Positions 47,190 through 56,191 are shown, numbered from the stretch's first letter. The stretch: 64,000 nt of DNA from Oricola indica (GCF_019966595.1 NZ_JAINFJ010000003.1:186001-250000); one strand, 5' to 3'. The notes: generated from the sequence alone by a model not told the origin. Translations and numbers: made by a program.

Positions 47190-47372
47190 TTCGGGTTCCA
47201 GGGAGGCCAAGCCTCCCGGATGAAAAGGGAACACGGTAGGGATGACCCAAAGGGGGCCTGATCCGTGACTGCCCACGCAACTGTGAGCGTGAGCCGCATC
47301 CATATGCCACTGGGTTTGACCTGGGAAGGCGGATGACGGCGACGAAGCGCGAGTCAGGAGACCTGCCCGGAC
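47190..47372 (+). ncRNA. Cobalamin riboswitch
   Basis: Class-I-type adenosylcobalamin element. It has GACTGCCCACGCAACTGTGA (47267-47286), GCCACTGGG (from 47306), CTGGGAAGGC (47321-47330) and the B12 box GAGTCAGGAGACCTGCC (47351-47367). The 5' edge is approximate. It lies between arsH and the CbiM-like gene, 63 bases before the start codon. Such switches usually turn off cobalamin or cobalt uptake genes when B12 is plentiful. Confidence 0.95.
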
Positions 47373-47434
47373 AGACCTGAAACGGTGACGCATTGCGTCG
47401 CCAACTGCACGATGGGTGCAAGAAAGGAACTGTC

Positions 47435-48118
47435 ATGCATATCGAACCCGGCGTCGTCGACGGCGCCAAGATCGTTTTGTCCTACGCAACTGCGGCGGCC
47501 TCTCTCGGGCTGGCCGGCAAGATGGCGCTCGACACTATCCGCAAGGATGGCGGTGTCGTATCGCTGGCCGCACGCTCGGTGATCACCACCGCGCTGGTCT
47601 TCACATTCTTCGAGGTGCTGCCGCATCATCCGGTCGGCGTCTCGGAAGTCCACCTGATCCTCGGCTCAACGCTGTTCCTGATCTTCGGCGGCGGTGCTGC
47701 AGCGATCGGCCTTGCGCTCGGCCTGCTGCTCCAGGGCGTATTCTTCGCGCCCTTCGACCTGCCGCAATATGGCATGAACGTCACCACATTGCTGGTTCCG
47801 CTTTATGCGATGAGCCTGCTGGCCCACAAGATCATCCCGGAAAAGACGGCCTACAAGGACGTGAAGTACCTGCAGGCACTGGCGCTCTCGACGTCCTATC
47901 AGGGTGGCATCGTCGTCTGGGTGGGTTTCTGGGCGCTCTACGGCCACGGCTTCGCCGCCTCGAATCTCGCGCAGGTCGCCTCCTTCGGCGCTGCCTACAT
48001 GACCGTGATCATCCTCGAGCCGCTCGTCGATCTCGCGGTGCTTTGGGTCGCAAAGAACACCTCGAAGCTGACTGACAATGGGCTCTTCAACGGCAGGCTG
48101 CATAACGCGCCCGCTTGA
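47435..48118 (+). CDS. CbiM-like ECF transporter permease, riboswitch-controlled
   Basis: A 227-residue membrane protein with about six helices, opening MHIEPGVVDGAKIVLSYATA. The opening (MHI-EPG-V-x-x-A) is typical of the CbiM cobalt permease of energy-coupling factor transporters. In CbiM the N-terminal His participates in Co2+ binding (Met1-His2). No CbiN, CbiQ or CbiO gene follows, so it is an orphan here. Cobalt uptake for B12 is inferred from the riboswitch. AAGGAAC precedes the ATG. Confidence 0.9.
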   Translation: MHIEPGVVDGAKIVLSYATAAASLGLAGKMALDTIRKDGGVVSLAARSVITTALVFTFFEVLPHHPVGVSEVHLILGSTLFLIFGGGAAAIGLALGLLLQGVFFAPFDLPQYGMNVTTLLVPLYAMSLLAHKIIPEKTAYKDVKYLQALALSTSYQGGIVVWVGFWALYGHGFAASNLAQVASFGAAYMTVIILEPLVDLAVLWVAKNTSKLTDNGLFNGRLHNAPA

Positions 48119-48142
48119 TCGGATATCCTGATCTGACATGAC

Positions 48143-48173
48143 GGCCTTCGGCGGCATACGCCGGAGGCCTTTT
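48143..48173 (+). terminator. Terminator of the CbiM-like gene
   Basis: The 11-bp stem (GGCCTTCGGCG / CGCCGGAGGCC, one wobble) with loop GCATA is followed by TTTT. It lies 24 bases after the stop. The HD-GYP gene stops on the opposite strand at 48173, so it may work both ways. Confidence 0.85.
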
Positions 48174-49588
48174 CACGCGGCGACCTCACCCTCGCCTTCC
48201 GGCGTTCCAAGCCGGACAAGACCGCGCGCAAGCGCTTCCACGCAATCCCCGTCGAATGCCGCGCCGATACCCTGCCTGAGGATGGCAAGCGCCCTGGCGA
48301 CCGGCATAGCCGCACGGTAGGGCCGTTCCGCGGCCAGCGCGTCGAAAACATCCGCGACGGTGAGAATGCGCACTTCCAGGACGATTTCGTCTCCCCGCAA
48401 CCGGTAGGGATAGCCTTCGCCGTCGAGCCTTTCATGATGCGCGCCAGCGATCGGTGCGATGTCGGCAAAGGCCGATACGCGTTCGAGGATGCGTTCGCTG
48501 TGCCAGGGATGGCTGCGCACCGACTGCCATTCCTGATCGTCGAGCTTGCCCGGCTTGTCGAGGATCTGGTTGCTGACGGCAAGCTTGCCGATATCGTGCA
48601 GCAGCGCGGCGCGGCGCAGCCAGCGGCGATGGTCCGGCGCGAGGTCCAGTTCCTCGGCGATCATGTCCGCGTAGAACATGACCCGGCTGGAGTGATTGGC
48701 GGTAAAGGGGCTCTTGGCGTCGACCACGTCGGCGAAGGCCGACGCGACATCATCGAGATAGTCCTCGTCTCCATCCACTTCGCGATTTGCGGGGTCCATC
48801 GAATAGACCGCCTCGGCGAGGTCATCGCCAACCATCGCGGTCCAGAATTCCTCATCCTGCTGGACCGCGACAAAGGCTTCCACCAGCTCGGGATCAAACC
48901 AGACCCCGGAACGCGCGGTGATTTCGGTGATCGCGGCCTCTCGCCCCTGCTCCCACGCAAAAACATCGGCCACCTGCGCGAGCAGCGCGATATTCGCTGC
49001 GCGGGGAATGGCGTCCGCCGCCAGCCGGTCCGGCTTGCCGGAGCCGTCCCAGCGCTCGTCGAGCGAGCGGATACCGTTCTGGACACGCTTTGAGAATCCC
49101 AGCTTGGCGGCGATGTCGGCACCGCGATGGCAGCGCGTCTCGATCAGTTCGCGCGAAATCTCGCCGCCATTGCGGAGGATGTTGACGATGGCGCGGATGC
49201 GTTCCGTCAGGCCGGATTCGAGCCCGGTCCTGGCGAAAACGAACCGAAGCGCGGCCGAAAGGCTGCCATCGACGGTCTTGAAATCGCGTTTGAAGCCGAT
49301 GTCGTCGCTCAAATAGAGTTCGCAAATGCGCGCCGCATTGCTCGAACAGCCGAGATCCTTCAACAGAAGCGTGTAGTAGAGGTCGCCAAGTTCCTCGGCA
49401 TCCATCCCGACCGCCCGGCCGATATGGGTGCCGATCCAGCAACAGCGCAGGCAATGGCCTGCGGGCTGTCCCTCCGTCATGTCGAGCGCGTAGGACAACG
49501 CGCCCAGGATCTCCGAAAGGCGGAAGCTTGCCGTGCCGGCGCGTCGGCCGAGTTCGAGGTAACGCGATTTCACGCCGCCAGTCTCCAT
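48173..49588 (-). CDS. HD-GYP domain protein (probable c-di-GMP phosphodiesterase)
   Basis: A 471-residue cytoplasmic protein. The C-terminal HD-GYP domain is complete, with ALLHDIGKLAVSNQILDK and HHERLDGEGYP. The N-terminal half has HD-like helices with no catalytic pair (MTEGQPAGHCLRC, LLKDLGCSSNAARICELY). The protein has no receiver or membrane domain, so it may sense through the N-terminal part. c-di-GMP hydrolysis is the family role; the residues are intact. The ATG at 49588 has no clear ribosome site; a GTG at 49573 preceded by GGAG is an alternative. Confidence 0.87.
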   Translation of the reverse strand: METGGVKSRYLELGRRAGTASFRLSEILGALSYALDMTEGQPAGHCLRCCWIGTHIGRAVGMDAEELGDLYYTLLLKDLGCSSNAARICELYLSDDIGFKRDFKTVDGSLSAALRFVFARTGLESGLTERIRAIVNILRNGGEISRELIETRCHRGADIAAKLGFSKRVQNGIRSLDERWDGSGKPDRLAADAIPRAANIALLAQVADVFAWEQGREAAITEITARSGVWFDPELVEAFVAVQQDEEFWTAMVGDDLAEAVYSMDPANREVDGDEDYLDDVASAFADVVDAKSPFTANHSSRVMFYADMIAEELDLAPDHRRWLRRAALLHDIGKLAVSNQILDKPGKLDDQEWQSVRSHPWHSERILERVSAFADIAPIAGAHHERLDGEGYPYRLRGDEIVLEVRILTVADVFDALAAERPYRAAMPVARALAILRQGIGAAFDGDCVEALARGLVRLGTPEGEGEVAA

Positions 49589-49738
49589 GGTCGGAGGCAA
49601 AGTAGACAGCGACGTGTTAAACAATCGTGAGGCCCCAATGGGCTCAACAGAATTGTAACGGGCACATTTGCCTGCTTGGCGCTTACGGCGAAGCCGAATA
49701 AATCTCTGCAGGTCTACGGGCCCAGAGGAGAATGCGGG

Positions 49739-50974
49739 ATGAGCACCGCGACAGTTTCCAGAAGCGAACCGGGATTTCCCTGGCTGATCATCGCCAGCGG
49801 CTGCCTGATTACGGCGCTGACTTTCGGCCCGCGCTCGGCGATGGGGTTCTTCCAGCTGCCGATGCTGGCGGATACCGGATGGTCGCGTGCCGATTTTGGT
49901 CTCGCCATGGCAATCCAGAACCTGATGTGGGGCCTTGGGCAACCTCTGTTCGGCGCGCTTGCCGACAAGAAGGGTACATGGCGTGTCCTGGCGCTTTCCG
50001 CCATACTCTACGCCACCGGGCTCGCGATGATGGCGGCACCCCAGAGCATCTGGTTCCTACACGCAGGCGGTGGCGTTCTCGTCGGGCTGGGCGTTGCGTC
50101 CGGCTCCTTCGGCATCATCCTCGCCGCCTTCGCGCGCAATGTTACGGCGGATCAACGTTCCCTGGCATTCGGAATGGGCACCGCAGCGGGTTCGGCCGGC
50201 ATGTTCCTTTTCGCGCCGATCAGCCAGTCGCTGATCGACTCCTTCGGCTGGTCGGACGCGTTGCTCGTCATGTCCGCGATGATGCTGATCGTCCCGGTCC
50301 TGGCGGTGCCTTTGCGAGGCAATTCATCCTCCGGCACGCAAAAGCAGACCGACATCGACCAGTCGATCGCCGAAGCACTGCGCGAGGCATTCGGGCACCA
50401 AAGCTACCTTCTGTTGACGGCCGGTTTCTTCGTCTGCGGTTTCCAGGTGGCATTCATCACCGCGCATTTTCCCGCCTATATCGGCGACATCGGTATCGAC
50501 GCGCGCTACGCGGTGATCGGGATCGCGTTGATCGGATTCTTCAACATCATCGGTTCGCTGGCCTCGGGCGTGATCGGTCAGAAATACTCCAAACCGATCT
50601 TCCTGACACTGATCTATATCGGCCGATCCATAGCGGTGACGGCCTTCCTGCTGCTGCCGCAATCGGCGACGTCGGTCATCATCTTTTCGGCGGTGATGGG
50701 CATTCTGTGGCTCTCGACAGTGCCGCCGACCAATGCGCTGGTCGCGATCATGTTCGGCACGCGCTATCTCGGCATGCTGGGCGGGATCGTTTTCCTGTCG
50801 CACCAGATCGGCTCGTTCCTCGGCGTGTGGCTCGGCGGTTATCTTTATGACATTTTCGGCACCTACGATCCCGTCTGGTGGCTCGGTGTCGCGCTCGGCC
50901 TGTTCGCGGCCGCGGTCCACTGGCCGATCAAGGAGCAACCGGTTCCCCGGCCGGCTCTCACCGCAGCGGAGTAG
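49739..50974 (+). CDS. Major facilitator superfamily transporter
   Basis: A 411-residue protein with twelve hydrophobic helices (GPRSAMGFFQLPMLADTG-type opening, conserved loop ADKKGTWRVLALS between helices 2 and 3). It resembles monocarboxylate/oxalate-formate antiporter-like MFS proteins. The substrate is unknown. The ATG at 49739 has AGAGGAG upstream; the frame to 49676 lacks a site. It is followed 6 bases later by a TlpA gene on the same strand, which is probably co-transcribed. Confidence 0.9.
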   Translation: MSTATVSRSEPGFPWLIIASGCLITALTFGPRSAMGFFQLPMLADTGWSRADFGLAMAIQNLMWGLGQPLFGALADKKGTWRVLALSAILYATGLAMMAAPQSIWFLHAGGGVLVGLGVASGSFGIILAAFARNVTADQRSLAFGMGTAAGSAGMFLFAPISQSLIDSFGWSDALLVMSAMMLIVPVLAVPLRGNSSSGTQKQTDIDQSIAEALREAFGHQSYLLLTAGFFVCGFQVAFITAHFPAYIGDIGIDARYAVIGIALIGFFNIIGSLASGVIGQKYSKPIFLTLIYIGRSIAVTAFLLLPQSATSVIIFSAVMGILWLSTVPPTNALVAIMFGTRYLGMLGGIVFLSHQIGSFLGVWLGGYLYDIFGTYDPVWWLGVALGLFAAAVHWPIKEQPVPRPALTAAE

Positions 50975-50980
50975 TCTCTC

Positions 50981-51508
50981 ATGCTAAAATCCATGTTTGC
51001 CCTTGCCCTCCTCTGCTTGCTGCCGGGCGTGGCGCGAGCCGATGGAGCCTTTGTCATGAGCGAACCACGCGTCGTCTCCAGCGCGGATGTCGACGTGGTC
51101 AACGAGATCGGGCGGACGCATGTGCTTGCGGATTTCCTGCCGTTCGGCAAACCCGGCATCCTGCATTTCTGGGCCACATGGTGCGGCCCGTGCCGCGAAG
51201 AATTGCCAAGTCTCGACGCCTATTCGAACGCACTGACAGAAGACGAGCTCGCAACGCGCCTGATCGTCGTGGCCGTGGAGCCCTCGCCGCGTGAAAAGAT
51301 CGACCGTTTTCTCGACGATCTGGGCCTGCCCGATTTCGCGACCCTGCAGGATGCCGGAAACCGGTCAGGCGCCGTTTTCGGCCTGTTCGGTATGCCTGCG
51401 ACCATTCTGATCGATGCAGAGGGCCGCGTGGTCGGGCAGCATTCAGGCCCGCTCGACTGGAGCGACGAAGCCGTGCGCGCGGAACTCGCCGCCCATCTGG
51501 ACGGCTGA
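50981..51508 (+). CDS. TlpA-type thiol:disulfide oxidoreductase
   Basis: A 175-residue thioredoxin-fold protein exported by a signal peptide (about 1-20). The redox site is WCGPC (Cys68, Cys71), and the cis-proline region reads FGMPATILID. Family members reduce periplasmic disulfides, for example for cytochrome or copper-centre maturation. It converges on the PCuAC-like gene, 13 bases from its end, so a link to metal-centre maturation is possible though not shown. Confidence 0.91.
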   Translation: MLKSMFALALLCLLPGVARADGAFVMSEPRVVSSADVDVVNEIGRTHVLADFLPFGKPGILHFWATWCGPCREELPSLDAYSNALTEDELATRLIVVAVEPSPREKIDRFLDDLGLPDFATLQDAGNRSGAVFGLFGMPATILIDAEGRVVGQHSGPLDWSDEAVRAELAAHLDG

Positions 51509-51521
51509 GGCTTAACCGCGA

Positions 51522-52028
51522 TCAGTGCTGGTGGCCGACATGGCTGTGATGGCGCGCGTCGGAGGCTTCGACCTGGAAGAACATCTCGATATGGCCGAAA
51601 TCGAACTCGATCTCGATTTCATGTTCCTCGCCCTGAACCAGCGGCATGGACAGGCCGTTCAGGCGCAGGACAAGGCCATCGGGCGTCAGCGTCATTTCGG
51701 TGCCGGCCTTGATCGGCACCGGCGGCAGGACGACATAGTCTGGCTCGCCATCCTTCAACTGAAAGCCCACCAGTTCGACCGATGAGGCGATCTCGCTCTC
51801 GCCGCCGGTGATGGCGATGTCGCGGTCCGACTCGTTCTCGATATCGACGAAGACAAATGCCGTCTTGCCGGTGGTGGCGCGTGCCCATGCGTGGACAGTG
51901 CGCACGCCGTCCACCTCGCCTTCGTGATGCGAATGGTCTTCGTGGTCCTCGGCGAGCGCCGTCGCCACAAAGACCGGCTGGGAAAAGCAGATAGATGCCG
52001 TCAGAACGGCGGAAAGCACACGGATCAT
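51522..52028 (-). CDS. PCuAC-fold periplasmic protein lacking the copper motif, His-rich ends
   Basis: A 168-residue exported protein with a signal peptide (about 1-25). The DUF461/PCuAC core is clear (VHAWARATTGKTAFVFVDI; LRLNGLSMPLVQGEE), but the histidines and methionines of the usual H-M-X10-M-X21-H-X-M copper motif are absent (VELVGFQL, DYVVLPP, LVLRLNGL). Both ends are histidine-rich (HEDHSHHE; HHSHVGHQH). The protein therefore probably binds another metal, zinc being a good candidate. It is last in the ABC operon. Confidence 0.8.
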   Translation of the reverse strand: MIRVLSAVLTASICFSQPVFVATALAEDHEDHSHHEGEVDGVRTVHAWARATTGKTAFVFVDIENESDRDIAITGGESEIASSVELVGFQLKDGEPDYVVLPPVPIKAGTEMTLTPDGLVLRLNGLSMPLVQGEEHEIEIEFDFGHIEMFFQVEASDARHHSHVGHQH

Positions 52029-52052
52029 GAAACGCCCCTTGATGTAATATTG

Positions 52053-53375
52053 TTACGCCCGCAGGTCAGTAGCGATGTTGCGTGACAGAGCCATGAAGGC
52101 AGGCGTCAGGGCGAGAATGACCGTGAGGCTGACGAAGCCGGCAACGAGGTGGAATTCCGGCCAGCCGAGCGTCGCGGTGACCAGAATGTCGGTGCGCGCG
52201 GTGACGACGCGCGAAATCGCGCCGACCGCCGCAAAGCCCACGGCGACACCCAGCAGTGCACCCGCCCCGATCAGCACCGCCGCATAGGACCAGACGACGG
52301 AGAAGACGAAACGGTCCGGCGCACCCAGCGCGCGCAGCAGCGCGAGACGGCGGGCGTAAAGGCGGGTCAGCACGACGAGCCCGGCGAGCACGCCGGCGGT
52401 CACCAGAACCTGGGTCAGAACCGCCATGACGCTCATGACCTGACGGACATCGCCAAGCATGGAGTGCAGCCCGGACAATACGGCGCCGGGGAAGAAGGCC
52501 ATCGTCTTGTCGGTGGTGAATTCCGAGCGCAGCGCGTAATTCGCCCAGAGCTGGTCGGCGCGCACGAGGACTGCGGGCGTGCCCGGGAAATAATCCGGAT
52601 CGAAGGGCGGGCCGATCTGCCCGGCATCGCCCGGCGCATGGCCGGATGCAAGGCCGTGGACAGCCCAGACATCCTCCACCGGCACGAGGATCGCCTTGTC
52701 CCACGGGCTGCCGGTCAGCCGCATCTTGCCGACGACGGTGATGTCATGACCCTCATGGGCGTCGTGCTCGGCGGCTTCGCCAACGCCGTGGGCGGGCACG
52801 AAACTGTTGCCGACCTGCAAGGGAACACGCGCACCCGCGACTGCCTCGCCCATGGCCGCGAACATGCGACCCTCTACGAGTTCGCCGGCCAGATGCGTGA
52901 CGAATTGCGGCGTCGTGCCGATGACCGGCGACGCCTGATAGCTGTCGCCATAGGCGATCGGCGCGGCGAGCGAGACATTCTCGTGGGTGGCGATGCGGTT
53001 GTAGGTGGGGCCGTCGATCAGGGGCACGTCGACGGGCTGCAGATAGACGGCGGCCATCAGCATCTGCACTTCGGATCCGGGCGCGGCGACGACAAGATCG
53101 AATTTCTCGGCGGCGCGCGCCGTGCCCTTTCGCAGCCCGCGCTCCTGCGCGATCAATCCTACGCCGATGCCAACCGAAATGGCGATCAGCGCGATGAAGA
53201 GCGCATTTGTCCAGCGGTAGCGCCACATCATCGCCCGCACGAGGCCGAAGGGGCGGTAGCCGCGCGTGACGATGAGGCCGGTCACGAGCGCGGGCAGCAA
53301 CAGGACCACGAACCAGAGCACGTCCTGCGCGGAGGCGGGCAGAGAGTTCCAGAGATCGGTTACCGACGCGAACAC
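52053..53375 (-). CDS. FtsX/MacB-type ABC transporter permease
   Basis: A 440-residue membrane protein with four helices (one N-terminal pair and C-terminal FtsX-type core) and a large periplasmic domain (about 75-290). The domain carries a histidine cluster (EHDAHEGHD). Permeases of this shape (LolC/MacB) do not form a pore but transmit ATPase motion to periplasmic partners. The His cluster suggests that a metal or metalloprotein is handled. It ends 24 bases before the PCuAC-like gene and overlaps no other. Confidence 0.88.
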   Translation of the reverse strand: MFASVTDLWNSLPASAQDVLWFVVLLLPALVTGLIVTRGYRPFGLVRAMMWRYRWTNALFIALIAISVGIGVGLIAQERGLRKGTARAAEKFDLVVAAPGSEVQMLMAAVYLQPVDVPLIDGPTYNRIATHENVSLAAPIAYGDSYQASPVIGTTPQFVTHLAGELVEGRMFAAMGEAVAGARVPLQVGNSFVPAHGVGEAAEHDAHEGHDITVVGKMRLTGSPWDKAILVPVEDVWAVHGLASGHAPGDAGQIGPPFDPDYFPGTPAVLVRADQLWANYALRSEFTTDKTMAFFPGAVLSGLHSMLGDVRQVMSVMAVLTQVLVTAGVLAGLVVLTRLYARRLALLRALGAPDRFVFSVVWSYAAVLIGAGALLGVAVGFAAVGAISRVVTARTDILVTATLGWPEFHLVAGFVSLTVILALTPAFMALSRNIATDLRA

Positions 53376-53378
53376 GAA

Positions 53379-54053
53379 TCAGCCCTCGCCCGTCCAGCAG
53401 CCATCGACGATATCGATGACGCGATCCATGCGTTCATGCAGGGCGGCGTCATGGCTGACCGCGATCAATGTCTTGCCGCGCGTCTCGGCCAGCTCCGCGA
53501 GATCGCCGATCAGCCTGTCGGCTGCGGCCCGGTCGAGGCTGGCGGTCGGTTCGTCGGCGAGAATGACCGGCGGATCGGCCGCCAGCGCCCGCGAGACCGC
53601 GACGCGCTGGCGTTCGCCGCCCGAAAACGTGTCGACTGCGCGGTCGGCGTGGTCGCCGAGGCCCAGATGGGCAAGCATCGCGGCCGCGCCACTGGCGATG
53701 CGGTCACGTTCGGACCTTGCCGCATAGGACGCCGCGAGCGCGGCGTTGCCGAGCGCCGGCAATTCCTCGAACAGGAGGAAGTCCTGGAAAATCATGCCGA
53801 CGCGCTCGCGCCGGAACCGGGCGCGTTGGGGGGCGTTCATGGCGGAAATCGCCTCATCACCCCATGTCACCGTCCCGGCCTTCAGAGCGATGAGGCCCGC
53901 GATCGCGTAAAGAAAGGTGGACTTGCCGGCACCCGACGGGCCGCGTACGCCGATACAGCTTCCAGCAGGAATGTCGAGCGCGCCGATGCGCAAAAGCCGG
54001 CGTCCGCGGTCGCCCTCGACGACGAGGTCGCGGACAGACAGGGCGAGACCCAT
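53379..54053 (-). CDS. LolD/MacB-type ABC transporter ATPase
   Basis: A 224-residue ATPase with Walker A GPSGAGKST, Q-loop region IFQDFLLF, signature FSGGERQR and Walker B VILADEPTASLD. The short length and the sequence fit the LolD/MacB group that works with FtsX-type permeases. It begins 121 bases after the Tat protein gene and ends 3 bases before the permease gene. Confidence 0.94.
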   Translation of the reverse strand: MGLALSVRDLVVEGDRGRRLLRIGALDIPAGSCIGVRGPSGAGKSTFLYAIAGLIALKAGTVTWGDEAISAMNAPQRARFRRERVGMIFQDFLLFEELPALGNAALAASYAARSERDRIASGAAAMLAHLGLGDHADRAVDTFSGGERQRVAVSRALAADPPVILADEPTASLDRAAADRLIGDLAELAETRGKTLIAVSHDAALHERMDRVIDIVDGCWTGEG

Positions 54054-54145
54054 CAGCCGAATCCTTTTTCCGGTTTCGGGGCGAAGCAGCGCCCGGCTCG
54101 GGCCTGCGATGGCGCGCGCTGATCGCGCGACGCCCGGTCGGGCTT

Positions 54146-54163
54146 GCGAACCTCGCGGTTCGC
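54146..54163 (-). repeat. Hairpin between the Tat protein and ABC ATPase genes
   Basis: The perfect 7-bp stem GCGAACC / GGTTCGC with a 4-base loop lies 12 bases after the Tat gene stop. There is no U-run. Confidence 0.4.
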
Positions 54164-54174
54164 GGAAACACCCA

Positions 54175-54600
54175 TCAGCCTCTCCCGTATGTGGCGTCGA
54201 CCAGCCGCACGCGGCTGACGAAACCCAGTTCCGGATCGGTGTAGGTGCCGAGCGCGAGTTCGCCGCTTGTAACGATGCGGATATTGAAAGGCACCGTCTT
54301 CAGGGTGCGTTTGGTGTAGACGGCGAGGATGTCATCCGGCCACTCGGCCTCGGTCTCGCAAAACGGGCAAACCGCCATCGGCCGCTTGGTCAGCACGAAG
54401 AATGACGATTCGGCCTTGAGCGGCGGCGCCATGAAACCCTGAACGGAAATGCGGCTGCCCTCCATGGATTTCGCGTAATCGGAAAAGGACAGATCCTTGT
54501 TGTAGAGATCGCGCATGCGCACGACGCCATCGTCCTGCGCCAGCGCGTGCGGCGCAAATCCAACAGCGAGGCTCGCGCCGAGAAAGGTTCTCCGGTCCAT
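54175..54600 (-). CDS. Tat-exported protein, DUF3299-like
   Basis: A 141-residue protein with a Tat signal (DRRTFLGASLAVGFAPHALAQ, key residues Arg3-Arg4) and a small beta-rich domain. The part GFMAPPLKAESSFFVL, followed by a Cys pair CPFC, recalls DUF3299 proteins, often found with FtsX-type ABC genes. The CPFC motif is a possible metal or redox site. Tat export suggests that a cofactor is bound in the cytoplasm. GAGG lies 6 bases before the ATG at 54600. It is the first gene of the ABC group. Confidence 0.65.
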   Translation of the reverse strand: MDRRTFLGASLAVGFAPHALAQDDGVVRMRDLYNKDLSFSDYAKSMEGSRISVQGFMAPPLKAESSFFVLTKRPMAVCPFCETEAEWPDDILAVYTKRTLKTVPFNIRIVTSGELALGTYTDPELGFVSRVRLVDATYGRG

Positions 54601-54655
54601 TCGTGTCCTCACTTCAACGATCGTTTCAGCTTAAAGCCATATCAGTCGGGGACGA

Positions 54656-54685
54656 GGAAAGGCCCGCAACGTGGCGGGCCTTTCC
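54656..54685 (-). terminator. Terminator of the alkaline phosphatase gene
   Basis: A perfect 12-bp stem (GGAAAGGCCCGC / GCGGGCCTTTCC) with a 6-base loop lies 19 bases after the phosphatase stop. It separates that gene from the ABC group, although read-through is possible. Confidence 0.8.
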
Positions 54686-54703
54686 CCTTCGCGTATGCGC
54701 CGG

Positions 54704-56191
54704 TTATTCGGCGGTGACCGCCTGGTGCATCACGTGGAAGATCACGTTCTGCTCAAGCGTGCCGGTCAGCAGATGCGCCCAGGGGCCCTTGGCGAAGGAG
54801 ACAACGTCCTCGCCCGAATGGGTCTCGGAAGACATCGGGATCAGCGCCTGCTGCAGATATTCCGGGTCGGTCGCGGTTTCTTCGTCGACATTCGGGCGGG
54901 TGCCGAAATAGTCGCCGTCGGCCTGTTCGGTCATGACCGAGCCGGCGCCGTTCAGGTAGCCGATGACGGTGTAAGGCTTGCCGTCGGCGCCGAGCAGCGG
55001 CTCGCCGGAGTTCTCGACCTGGCCAGCCTTGATGCCCATGCAGAGGCCCAGAACGCTGGAACCGCGGCCGCAATAGCCGTTGAAGGCGATCGCGTGTTCG
55101 TGGTCGGCGGTGACGATGATCAGGGTGTCCTCGTCATCGGTCAGCTCGTCCGCCAGAGCGACGGCCTTGGCAAATTCCTGACCGTCCGTGAGGGTGCGGT
55201 AGGCGTTGCCGGCATGGTTCGCGTGGTCGACGCGGCCCGCTTCGACTTCCAGGTAGAAGCCGTCGCCGTTCTGGCTCAGTTGCTCGATGGCGGCCTTGGT
55301 CAGGTCGGTCAGGGACGGCTCGTCATCGTCGGCGCGGTCGTATTCGTATTTCATGTGGCTGTCTTCGAACAGGCCGAGAACCGGCGTGGAGCCGTCGAGC
55401 TTCAGCGCGTTGAAGGACGCGGTGTCGTAGGCGTATTGCGCGCCGGCGGCCTGAGCTTCCTCAATCAGGTTGCGGCCGTCGATGCGGCGCCCCTTGCCGC
55501 CATCCATGGTCTCGACATCCTTCGGCGCGAAGTAGCGCGAGCCGCCGCCGAAAGCGAGATCGACCGTGCCGGCGGACATGGCGTCGAACAGCTGCTGGGC
55601 GATATCGGTGCAGCCTTCCGGGGCTTCGCCTTCCCAGTTGCGGTCAGCCGTCTTGGCGTATACGGCCGCAGGCGTGGCGTGGGTGATGCGCGCGGTGGAG
55701 ACGATACCGACCGACTTGCCCATGCCCGTGACGATTTCGGAGAAGGTGGTCAGCTTGTTGCCTTCCTCGGAGGCGCAATCCTTGTTCACGCCGGCTTCGG
55801 AGAGGTTGATCGTGTTGAAGATCTGCTTGACGCCAGTGTTCATCGAACCGGCGGTCGGGGCGGAATCCGGTGTCTGGGCGTTGATGTTGTAAGTCTTGAT
55901 CAGCGCGGTATAGGGATAGGTCTCGTAGGGCAGGACGTTTTCGGAACCGAGCATACCCTTGGACTGGCCGTCGAACAGGCGGACGGCGTAGTTGGTGCCG
56001 ACACCGTTTCCGTCAGCCACGAACAGAATGACATTCTTCGCCTTCTTCGTGTTGGGCTGTGCGGCAATCTTTTCCTGAATGACTTTCAGTGCCGAGGTGA
56101 ACCAGTCGCTGCTGGCTTGGGGCAGGTCCTGGGCGAAGGCGGCGGATGCGGAAAGCGTCGCGAGAAGCGCCGCGGTGACGGTCGTTTTCAT
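54704..56191 (-). CDS. phoA: Alkaline phosphatase (PhoA type)
   Basis: A periplasmic zinc/magnesium phosphatase of 495 residues. A signal peptide (about 1-20, AFAQ) is followed by the nucleophile Ser110 in PDSAPTAGSMNTG, and metal ligands in VADGNG, EAGRVDHANHAGN, TADHEHA and the final SSETHSGEDV. It hydrolyses phosphomonoesters. The ATG at 56191 has GGGAGA upstream. A Zur-like box about 100 bases upstream suggests zinc control rather than, or besides, phosphate control. Confidence 0.95.
   Translation of the reverse strand: MKTTVTAALLATLSASAAFAQDLPQASSDWFTSALKVIQEKIAAQPNTKKAKNVILFVADGNGVGTNYAVRLFDGQSKGMLGSENVLPYETYPYTALIKTYNINAQTPDSAPTAGSMNTGVKQIFNTINLSEAGVNKDCASEEGNKLTTFSEIVTGMGKSVGIVSTARITHATPAAVYAKTADRNWEGEAPEGCTDIAQQLFDAMSAGTVDLAFGGGSRYFAPKDVETMDGGKGRRIDGRNLIEEAQAAGAQYAYDTASFNALKLDGSTPVLGLFEDSHMKYEYDRADDDEPSLTDLTKAAIEQLSQNGDGFYLEVEAGRVDHANHAGNAYRTLTDGQEFAKAVALADELTDDEDTLIIVTADHEHAIAFNGYCGRGSSVLGLCMGIKAGQVENSGEPLLGADGKPYTVIGYLNGAGSVMTEQADGDYFGTRPNVDEETATDPEYLQQALIPMSSETHSGEDVVSFAKGPWAHLLTGTLEQNVIFHVMHQAVTAE

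Noticed and set aside
52029-52052. Second Zur-like site between the permease and PCuAC-like genes
   Set aside because: GTAA-TATTG-TTAC is symmetrical but does not fit the TGTTATA half site and lies inside an operon gap of only 24 bases.
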